DNA of 64,000 nucleotides from Bacteroidales bacterium (GTDB lineage Bacteria > Bacteroidota > Bacteroidia > Bacteroidales > UBA932), in NCBI GenBank assembly GCA_017445015.1, contig JAFSVL010000059.1:1-64000 (forward strand), read 5' to 3'. The position numbers and the translations under genes are program-made. The first letter of the stretch is position 1. Every line of letters starts with the position of its first letter. Under the pieces are notes generated by a model, which saw nothing but the letters and a program-made list of their open reading frames with translations, had not been told where the DNA came from and did not search any database. This document shows, one piece after another, positions 17,791 through 26,736 of this stretch.

Positions 17791-18786
17791 CTAAAGCTGC
17801 CTGAATTTCACCGACGATATTTTTTTGGATTTGAGGGTCGCCGTCGCCTTGATTTTATCAAGCACCTTATTGTCTTCCACCTGCTCGATCAGGCGGGAAA
17901 TCTGGTTCCGGTCCTGCAACATCCCGGCAACGGTTTCATCGAGCATCTGCTTGGGGATTTCGGACATGCCGTACATCGCATACTGATAATGGACATAGGC
18001 CTCGGCCGCGGCTTTCAGGTCCGCTTCCTCCACCTTGAGGTCAAAATCCTTCATCAGGGTGCCGCGCACCAGCTGCCACTTCAGGTCCTCAAGGAAAGCC
18101 GGGAACTGCTTCTCCACTTCCTCCGCAGTATATTTTTCTTTGTTGGCGGCGGTCAGCCAGCGCTTGAGGAACGCTTCAGGCAGGGCGATGCCGGACTTTT
18201 TTACATAAAAATCGCGGATATCCTTTGAAAGGCGCCAGGACGCCTCATTCTCATACTGGCTCGCCAGACGGTCTCCGACCTCCTTCTCGATCTCCTCGTC
18301 GGTCTTGGGCTCCGCGCCTTCTTTCTTGGACCAGTATTCCTTATAGTTCTCCACCATCTGTTTCTTCTCGTCGGCATCGGCGGTAATCTTATAGGAAGGG
18401 ATGATGTCTTCCTTTACGACCTCCACCTTAACCTCGGGGGCAAGTCCCAGATCAAAGACGAAGGTAAAGTCCGCACCCTCCTTCCAGTCCAGATCCGGCT
18501 GGTTTTCCGAAGGCAGCGGCTCGCCCAGCACATTCAGTTTCTTTTCATTGATATACTGGTCCAGCTGCTCCCCTACCAGGCGGTTGAGAATTTCGGAAAG
18601 GACCTGGTCGCCATAGACTTTTTTAATGAGCGACATCGGAGCCATTCCTTTGCGGAATCCCTTGAATTCCGACTTGTGTTTCAGTTCCCTGTACCTCTTG
18701 TCAAGCGGCTCCGCATAGTCCGCAGCCTCAACAAAGAGGCTCAACTCAAGGTTGAGCGCATCGATTTTTTTCTCAGTAACGTTCAT
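17791..18786 (-). CDS. tig: Trigger factor, short form without a PPIase domain
   Basis: The start is the ATG at 18786 (MNVTEKKIDALN); the open frame extends further upstream but only into the end of the neighbouring gene. The product is 331 aa, well below the roughly 430-450 aa usual for the family. The N-terminal ribosome-binding domain (about 1-115) carries the signature GFRKGMAP followed by LIKKVYGD. After APEVKVEVVKEDI near residue 125 it passes straight into the helical C-terminal arm domain; the FKBP-type prolyl isomerase domain normally found between them is not seen. It should act as a cytoplasmic chaperone at the ribosome exit tunnel. It lies 7 nt after the HD phosphohydrolase gene and ends the operon. 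Confidence 0.85.
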   Translation of the reverse strand: MNVTEKKIDALNLELSLFVEAADYAEPLDKRYRELKHKSEFKGFRKGMAPMSLIKKVYGDQVLSEILNRLVGEQLDQYINEKKLNVLGEPLPSENQPDLDWKEGADFTFVFDLGLAPEVKVEVVKEDIIPSYKITADADEKKQMVENYKEYWSKKEGAEPKTDEEIEKEVGDRLASQYENEASWRLSKDIRDFYVKKSGIALPEAFLKRWLTAANKEKYTAEEVEKQFPAFLEDLKWQLVRGTLMKDFDLKVEEADLKAAAEAYVHYQYAMYGMSEIPKQMLDETVAGMLQDRNQISRLIEQVEDNKVLDKIKATATLKSKKISSVKFRQL

Positions 18787-18793
18787 AATAGTA

Positions 18794-20827
18794 TTAAGGT
18801 TTGATTTTATTTTTCGGATAAACGACCCGCTCGTGGTATTCCCGCGAAAGCCAGGACTTGATGACTTCCTTGACCGTATCCATGTCCTTGATGGAGATTT
18901 CGGACTGGGCAAACTGTCCGCCGGCACTCTTTTCTCCCACAAGTTCTTCCACAAAGGCAGAATAATCCGCGGGACTTTTTGCCTTGAGCGTGCGGGATGC
19001 CGCTTCGACGGTATCGCAGATCATCAGGATGACCTGTTCCTTGGTCTTTGGGGGAACGCCGGGATAAGTAAAGTCTTCCTTTTCGAGGGGGTCTCCCCCG
19101 CCTGCGAGGAATTTCGAATAGAAGTAACGCGTCACGGTAGTTCCGTGATGAGTCAGGATAAAATCTACAATTACCTGCGGAAGGGCATATTCCCGCGCAA
19201 GCTCCACACCGTCGGCCACATGCCGGATGATGTCGTGCGAACTTTGACGCGGGCTCAGGCCGTCGTGATAACGATGGCCTTCCTCCTTTTGCATGAGGGA
19301 TTCATTTTCTATAAAACACGCGGGATTTTTCATTTTCCCGATATCGTGATACATGGCTCCTGCGCTGACCAGCAGCGGGTTGGCACCGATAGCCCGGGCT
19401 GCAGCCTCCGCCATGGCCCGTACCTGCATGCTATGATGGAACGTACCGGGAGCCTCCTGCTCCAGACGCCGCAGCAAGGGATTGGAATTGTCCACCAGGT
19501 CCCGCAGGCGCGAGTTGGAAACGAGATTGAAAATTTTCTCAAAGAGGTAAATGAGCGGATAGAACATGACCGCCGCCATCGACGAGAAGAAGAACTGGAT
19601 AAAAATCCGCCAGAGCGTCCCTTCCACAAGGTCCGACAGCCAGAAGCCCGAGAAGGAAAGGGACAGCGCGGCAAAGGTAATCATCGCCGATATAAACTGC
19701 TTCCATTTCCGGTTGTAGTAACGGAAACTGAAAAGCGACACCGCCCCGGCAAAGAGGTAAATCACGAACAGGACAACCCCCGAACGGGCAAATACCAACA
19801 GCGGAAGCAGACACACCATGTACACGGCAAAAATCAGTTTCTCGCTGAAAAACGCCTGCAGGTAGAGTGCCGCCAGGGTAAAGGGCACGGCATAGATATA
19901 GCGGGGGTAATGCTGCTGCACCGTGAGCGTGACGACCGCCGTCATCACAAACACCAGCAGCAGGTAGGTGAAGCGGCTGTCATCGAAAATGCCGGGATTT
20001 GTGTAATAAATCGCAAAGAAGAGAATCATCACCAGCAGCGCGGCGATAATGGCATTTCCCGTCCACTGCCAGGCGATGGGACCGGAATAAGAGACATTGT
20101 TCTCATACTCCGCCTTGTAGGAATCCAGCACCTGCTCCAGGTCTTCCGTGACCAGGTCTCCCGTAGATACGATCACCTGACCGGCATGCACATAGCCAGA
20201 AGTGGTGGATACGCCCGCCATGGCATCTTCGATGGCCTGCATCGTAGCCTGCTGGTCGAAGACCAGGTTCGCAGCCAGGTGCCAGGAATACCCCGCCGCC
20301 ACCAGCATCGAATCCGCAGGAATGCGCGGAAAACGGGCGCAGACGGCGTCAAACACCGCATTCGCAGCACTTTTGGGCGTATAAAGCTCCGAACGGGGCA
20401 ACTTGTCCGCACGATGGCCGCGCCGGACATAAATCACTTCGGGAGCATCCCCCTTCAGATACGAAATATAGGTGTCGTCACCGAGAACGCCCCGCTCATA
20501 GACGGTCCGTGCCTCTTCAAGCAAAGCACCGCGCAGAAGCGTATCGCCGGGAAAACGGAGGGAGACCAACTCCCGCAGGCCGCGCTTCTGCGCATCCTCA
20601 TTCACGGAAAAGACGGGCACCACCTGCGACACCGCTTCTTCCCGGTCCGCGGCGAGCTGGTCAGCCGTCTTGAGTATCGGAAAATCAAAAGGGGCCGCAA
20701 GGGTTTCGTGCGTCCAGACCGTCCCCTTGGCATATTGATAACTGAAATTGGCGCTGCGGGGCATCACCAGCACCAGCAGCGCGGCCGTAAAGGACAGCAG
20801 TATGATGATTTTCAGTTTCTTTCTCAT
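18794..20827 (-). CDS. 7TM-HD family phosphohydrolase (PgpH-like)
   Basis: The 677-aa product has the PgpH layout: one N-terminal membrane segment (about 5-22), an extracytoplasmic 7TMR-HDED-type domain (about 25-265), a block of seven hydrophobic segments (about 270-460), and a cytoplasmic HD domain (about 475-640) with HHSMQVRAMAEAA, the metal motif MYHDIGKMKNP and a later ILTHHGT. PgpH of Listeria hydrolyses cyclic di-AMP, and the same activity is the best guess here. Its start overlaps the SDR stop by 4 nt (ATGA), so it is translationally coupled to the lipid genes upstream. Confidence 0.87.
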   Translation of the reverse strand: MRKKLKIIILLSFTAALLVLVMPRSANFSYQYAKGTVWTHETLAAPFDFPILKTADQLAADREEAVSQVVPVFSVNEDAQKRGLRELVSLRFPGDTLLRGALLEEARTVYERGVLGDDTYISYLKGDAPEVIYVRRGHRADKLPRSELYTPKSAANAVFDAVCARFPRIPADSMLVAAGYSWHLAANLVFDQQATMQAIEDAMAGVSTTSGYVHAGQVIVSTGDLVTEDLEQVLDSYKAEYENNVSYSGPIAWQWTGNAIIAALLVMILFFAIYYTNPGIFDDSRFTYLLLVFVMTAVVTLTVQQHYPRYIYAVPFTLAALYLQAFFSEKLIFAVYMVCLLPLLVFARSGVVLFVIYLFAGAVSLFSFRYYNRKWKQFISAMITFAALSLSFSGFWLSDLVEGTLWRIFIQFFFSSMAAVMFYPLIYLFEKIFNLVSNSRLRDLVDNSNPLLRRLEQEAPGTFHHSMQVRAMAEAAARAIGANPLLVSAGAMYHDIGKMKNPACFIENESLMQKEEGHRYHDGLSPRQSSHDIIRHVADGVELAREYALPQVIVDFILTHHGTTVTRYFYSKFLAGGGDPLEKEDFTYPGVPPKTKEQVILMICDTVEAASRTLKAKSPADYSAFVEELVGEKSAGGQFAQSEISIKDMDTVKEVIKSWLSREYHERVVYPKNKIKP

Positions 20828-21627
20828 TGGAACGGGCTTCCTGCTTCCCGGGCGATGAAATTATAGGTCATACGGTCCGTCAGCCGGGGGAACAAACGAT
20901 GGAAAAGCACGGTCAGACGCCCCAGGGCCGTAAGCGTTACCTGCGAACGGCGGTGCTGCACCGCCCTGTAAAGTCTTTCCGCACAGGCTTCCGCACTCAT
21001 CAGTTTCCCCTCTTCGAGCGGGGTCTCCCCCTGCGGCGACCCATCCGCGGTCAGCGCGGCATTGCGCACATTCGAGGCGGTGTAGCCCGGGGCAAATACC
21101 AGTACGTTCAGGCCGTCCTTGAGATGTTCGATACGCAAGGTATCCAGAAAACCCCGGACGGCATATTTTGAAGCGGAATAACCCGTCCGCGCCGGCAGCG
21201 CCGAATAACCTGCGATGGAAATCACGCCCACCAGCGAGCCCCTGCGCTCCAGCAGGTACGGAAGCGCCGCCTTCGAGCAGTTCACCGTCCCCCAGAAGTT
21301 CACATCCATCAGGGAATGCAATACTTTCAGGTCCAGGTCCTTAAACATCGCCCGCATGGATATTCCCGCATTGTTCACCAGGACATCGATGCCGCCGAAA
21401 CGGACCACGGTTTTCTCCACCAGCGCACGACAGTCTTCCTCCCGGGTGACGTCGCAGGGCACGCAGAGCACCCGGTCCGCAGGGGCTACCGACGGCGCCA
21501 GCCGCTCCAGCAGGTCAAGCCGGCGGGCCGCCATGACGACCTTTGCCCCCTTTGCGCCGAAGACACGGGCGGTTGCCAGACCGATGCCCGAACTTGCCCC
21601 GGTCACGATGACTACCTTGTCCCTCAT
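20824..21627 (-). CDS. Short-chain dehydrogenase/reductase, candidate 3-ketosphinganine reductase
   Basis: The 267-aa classical SDR shows the nucleotide-binding TGASSGIG motif (residues 9-16), NNAG near 87, and the catalytic Ser and YSASK (about 141-158). Its ATG overlaps the stop of the serine palmitoyltransferase gene (TGATG), so the two are translationally coupled. The product of serine palmitoyltransferase, 3-ketosphinganine, must be reduced next, and an NADPH-dependent SDR does this in eukaryotes and in described bacterial pathways. The substrate assignment is therefore an inference from coupling; the SDR family itself is clear. A hydrophobic C-terminal part (LGRLTVLFHRLFPRL) could associate with the membrane. 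Confidence 0.85.
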   Translation of the reverse strand: MRDKVVIVTGASSGIGLATARVFGAKGAKVVMAARRLDLLERLAPSVAPADRVLCVPCDVTREEDCRALVEKTVVRFGGIDVLVNNAGISMRAMFKDLDLKVLHSLMDVNFWGTVNCSKAALPYLLERRGSLVGVISIAGYSALPARTGYSASKYAVRGFLDTLRIEHLKDGLNVLVFAPGYTASNVRNAALTADGSPQGETPLEEGKLMSAEACAERLYRAVQHRRSQVTLTALGRLTVLFHRLFPRLTDRMTYNFIAREAGSPFQ

Positions 21628-22892
21628 CAGTCGATTTTCATCGCGGCAATATCCTCGCCGTCATATTCGCCGGCATCGAGTTTGCGGCGGATCTCCTTGA
21701 AGGCATCCAGGGTATATTTCACGTCTTCCATCGTATGCGCCGCGGTGCAGACAATACGGAAGATAATCATCCCCTTCGGGATGACGGGATAAATCACGAT
21801 GGAGCAGAAAATACGGAAATTCTCACGCAGGTCCTTGGCCATCTTCGTCGCCTGGGCCACGCCTCCTTTGATATGTACCGGGGTGACACAGGCCTGCGCC
21901 TCGCCAATGTCGAATCCCTCCGCACGGAACCCGTCCTGGATGGCGTGGGTAATGGCCCAGCACTTGGCGCGCAAGGCATCCCCCTCCGGAGAATCGATGA
22001 TCTGCATCCGCTTGATATTTCCCATCACCAGCGGCATGGGCAGACTTTTCGCATACATCTGCGAGCGCATGTTGAAGCGCAGGTAATGGATGATGGAATG
22101 CGGCCCTGCGACAAAGCCGCCGATGGAAGCCATGCTCTTGGCAAAAGCGCCGATATAGAGGTCGATGCCATCCATCACGCCGAAATGCTCGGAGGTTCCG
22201 CGCCCGTGCGCCCCCAACAGGCCGAAGCCGTGGGCATCGTCTATCATGATGCGGAACCTGTGCTTCGCTTTGAGTGCGACGATTTCATCGAGTTTTCCCA
22301 GAGCGCCGGTCATACCGAAAACCCCTTCGGTAATGAGGAGAACGCCGCCGCCGGCCGCATCCGCCTCGGCGCAGGCCTTGGACAGGATTTTATCGCAATC
22401 CGCCATATCGTTGTGGCGGAACTTATATTTACTGCCGATATGAAGGCGGATGCCATCCAACAGGCAGGCATGGCACTCAGCGTCATAGACAATCACATCG
22501 TGGCGCGAGGTCAGCGCATCAATCGTTGAAACGATTCCCTGATAGCCGAAGTTATACAGGAAGGCATCCTCCTTCCCTTCAAACTTCGCGAACATCTGCT
22601 CCAGCTGCTCGTGGTAACGGGTATGACCGCTCATCATGCGGGCGCCCATCGGATAGGCAAGGCCCCACTGCGCGGCCGCCTCGGCATCCGCCTTCCGCAC
22701 TTCGGGATGATTGGCAAGCCCGAGATAATTGTTCAGGCTCCAGTTCAGTACCGGAGTGCCGTTGAAGGTCATATGCGGCCCGAGTTCACCCTCAAGCCGG
22801 GGATACATGTAATAGCCGAAACCCTGTTCAAAATACTGTCCGATGGGACCGCCGCTGTCTCTGGTAATTCTATCAAAGATGTCTAACATCAT
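21627..22892 (-). CDS. spt: Serine palmitoyltransferase (alpha-oxoamine synthase family)
   Basis: The 421-aa PLP enzyme belongs to the alpha-oxoamine synthase group (KBL, BioF, HemA, SPT). The PLP lysine lies in GAFAKSMASIGGF (about 240-255), close to the SPT pattern TFSKSFASVGG. DDAHGFGLLG and NYLGLANHPEV are also present. The N-terminus (GYYMYPRLEGE) resembles Bacteroidales SPT. The enzyme condenses L-serine with a fatty acyl-CoA to 3-ketosphinganine, the first step of sphingolipid synthesis, which Bacteroidales make for their membranes. There are two adjacent ATGs. It heads an operon with the SDR, the HD phosphohydrolase and tig. BioF or KBL activity is less likely given the absence of biotin or threonine genes. 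Confidence 0.8.
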   Translation of the reverse strand: MMLDIFDRITRDSGGPIGQYFEQGFGYYMYPRLEGELGPHMTFNGTPVLNWSLNNYLGLANHPEVRKADAEAAAQWGLAYPMGARMMSGHTRYHEQLEQMFAKFEGKEDAFLYNFGYQGIVSTIDALTSRHDVIVYDAECHACLLDGIRLHIGSKYKFRHNDMADCDKILSKACAEADAAGGGVLLITEGVFGMTGALGKLDEIVALKAKHRFRIMIDDAHGFGLLGAHGRGTSEHFGVMDGIDLYIGAFAKSMASIGGFVAGPHSIIHYLRFNMRSQMYAKSLPMPLVMGNIKRMQIIDSPEGDALRAKCWAITHAIQDGFRAEGFDIGEAQACVTPVHIKGGVAQATKMAKDLRENFRIFCSIVIYPVIPKGMIIFRIVCTAAHTMEDVKYTLDAFKEIRRKLDAGEYDGEDIAAMKID

Positions 22893-22927
22893 ATTGTTAA
22901 CATTTTAAAAAACATTCTGACCAGTCA

Positions 22928-23037
22928 TTTTTGCTATGAACAGAAAAATGGCCGGAAAGCATAAGGATGCATTTACCCGGATAGGGTTGCGAAGCAACAA
23001 GCATCCGTTGCGTCCGGACATTTTTCCATAGCAAAAA
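22928..23037 (-). repeat. Nested palindromic element, copy 1 (directly after gyrB)
   Basis: The 110-nt element fills the gap between the gyrB stop and the spt gene. On the minus strand an outer 11-bp stem TTTTTGCTATG/CATAGCAAAAA encloses AAAAATG/CATTTTT and CCGGA/TCCGG, then GGATGC/GCATCC. Inside is a small hairpin GTTGC-TTC-GCAAC followed by CCTATCCGGGTAAAT. The same core occurs at 35267-35308 on the plus strand with compensatory stem changes. It has no U-tract, so it is not a plain terminator. Its function is unknown. Confidence 0.85.
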
Positions 23038-25062
<2,025 letters not shown>

Positions 25063-25065
25063 TTA

Positions 25066-26736
25066 TCACAGGATCAAGGTCAAGCCCAGGGTGAAGCTGC
25101 GCCCGGTCTCCGCAAAATACGGGGAATATTTACGCAGCGGGCTGCCCAGCAGATTGCCGGCCTGGAAACGCAGGCCCCAGGAGGGTGTGAGGCGGTATTC
25201 GAGCATCACGCCGAGATCCGCCCATCCGGGAATCTTCACCTCCACCGGCTCATAGAAGCCTGTCATCGTAGTGGCACGCGCGGTCTCCCCCTCGAACCAG
25301 AGTCCCGCGTAAACCCGCCTTCGGTAATTATATACAGCACGCAGGCTGCCGGAAAACATCGGCGGCGCCAGCGCCTCCGTGCTGATTTTCTCCGTCAGAT
25401 GCCGGAATTCCAGACCACCGTCGACATCCAGCCAGTCCGCATCCCAGTTCAGTTTCAGGGACACATAGCCTTCCGCAGCCGTCGCATAGACGATGCCGGG
25501 AATGCCCGCACCGCCGTTCAGGAAGCCGGCATACCAGTCCATCGCCGAAGCGAAGGGACGGTGGACATAGCGCGCATAGCCACCTCGCAGCCCATAGTGG
25601 AAATGCTTCCCGATGCCGCCCTGTACGCCCGCATAGGCATCCACGGTCTTCGCCGTACATTCCGGAAGCGCCCAGCCGGCGTTATAATGCGGGTCCCAGC
25701 GTTTGCGGTCGATATAACGGTCCGCGTCATAGCCGCCGTCGGCACCGGCAAAGAGCCTAAGGGAGGCCGAAGGGACATTGAAGGCCGCCTCGCAGGAAGG
25801 GAACACCCTGAACCGGCCGGGATCCGTACCGTGATTGAAGGCATAAGCCAGCCTCAGGCCGAGCCGAAGGTCCCAGTTGCCGTAGTAGAGCATACCGTAG
25901 GGCGTCACGTCGAAATGCATCCGGTACCCACCGGCCGCGGTACCGGAGTAGAATTCCATATCGGCGAGCAGATCCACGTAGAGGAAATAGCGCCGTTTGA
26001 ACTGGGCGGTAAAACTGCCGCCCGCTTTCAGGGAATTCACATGCAGGAAGTTCCCGGCACCGAGGGCATCATAGCCATAGCGATAATCCACGTCCGCCTT
26101 CCAGGGGAAAGGCTGGTCCTCATGGCCCGAGAGGCCGACCTGCAACGCGGCGGAATGAAAACCGGTTCCCGGACCGCCGTTCAAAAGGCCGTCGGCAAAG
26201 AGGCCGTCATATCCCGCCTTTGCGGAAAGGTTCATTGTCTTGAAACGGGACGCCGCCGATGCCCCGAAAGATTCCGAGAAGGCATAGCCCCAGGAAGATG
26301 TACCGTCGGGCAGCAGGCCCTTGACCAGATTCTGCCATCTGCCGTAGTAACCGTCAAAGTCGTTATAGACGGTCACGCTGTAACGGGAACTGTCCACCGG
26401 CGTCCAGAGGGCATGCAGGGAGGGATGCAGGGTCCAGCCGGCATCGGCGCGGAGATACAGGCGCTTGACGCCCGGCACGGAAGGCTGCGGATGCAGCCGG
26501 ACCAGATAGGGTTTGAATTCATAGGCCCCCTTGTAGGGCGTCTCGAAGGCATCGTAGTCGAAGCGGTAATCGAAATGCGTCACGGAATCGGGAACGGAGA
26601 GCGGCTGTTCCACCTTCATCAGCGTTCCTGCGGAAGATATATAGGCATTGGTTACCTCCACCTTCTGGTCGAGATTCTGGGCATACGCCTTCACCAGGGC
26701 AAAGGGCAGCAAAAGGGTCAGACAGACTTTTTTCAT
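25066..26736 (-). CDS. Outer membrane beta-barrel protein of unknown function
   Basis: The 556-aa product has a signal peptide (MKKVCLTLLLPFALVKAYAQ) and a long series of alternating aromatic strands ending in FTLGLTLIL, typical of an outer-membrane barrel related to TonB-receptor barrels. There is no plug domain or TonB box. Its ATG overlaps the stop of the TPR-protein gene by 4 nt, so the two are probably made together and may form a complex at the outer membrane. The function is not known; the stable pairing with a large periplasmic TPR protein suggests an envelope assembly or transport role. Confidence 0.75.
   Translation of the reverse strand: MKKVCLTLLLPFALVKAYAQNLDQKVEVTNAYISSAGTLMKVEQPLSVPDSVTHFDYRFDYDAFETPYKGAYEFKPYLVRLHPQPSVPGVKRLYLRADAGWTLHPSLHALWTPVDSSRYSVTVYNDFDGYYGRWQNLVKGLLPDGTSSWGYAFSESFGASAASRFKTMNLSAKAGYDGLFADGLLNGGPGTGFHSAALQVGLSGHEDQPFPWKADVDYRYGYDALGAGNFLHVNSLKAGGSFTAQFKRRYFLYVDLLADMEFYSGTAAGGYRMHFDVTPYGMLYYGNWDLRLGLRLAYAFNHGTDPGRFRVFPSCEAAFNVPSASLRLFAGADGGYDADRYIDRKRWDPHYNAGWALPECTAKTVDAYAGVQGGIGKHFHYGLRGGYARYVHRPFASAMDWYAGFLNGGAGIPGIVYATAAEGYVSLKLNWDADWLDVDGGLEFRHLTEKISTEALAPPMFSGSLRAVYNYRRRVYAGLWFEGETARATTMTGFYEPVEVKIPGWADLGVMLEYRLTPSWGLRFQAGNLLGSPLRKYSPYFAETGRSFTLGLTLIL

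Noticed and set aside
18787..18954. N-terminal extension of trigger factor
   Set aside because: It overlaps the end of the HD phosphohydrolase gene; alignment-like features begin at MNVTEKKIDALN.
18752..20866. A 704-codon plus-strand open frame opposite the HD phosphohydrolase
   Set aside because: Antisense shadow of a membrane protein; the translation is His/Arg-rich with no motif.
22928..23037. Nested palindrome as a simple Rho-independent terminator
   Set aside because: Neither strand has a T-tract after the stem, and a second copy with a conserved core exists elsewhere in the opposite orientation relative to genes.
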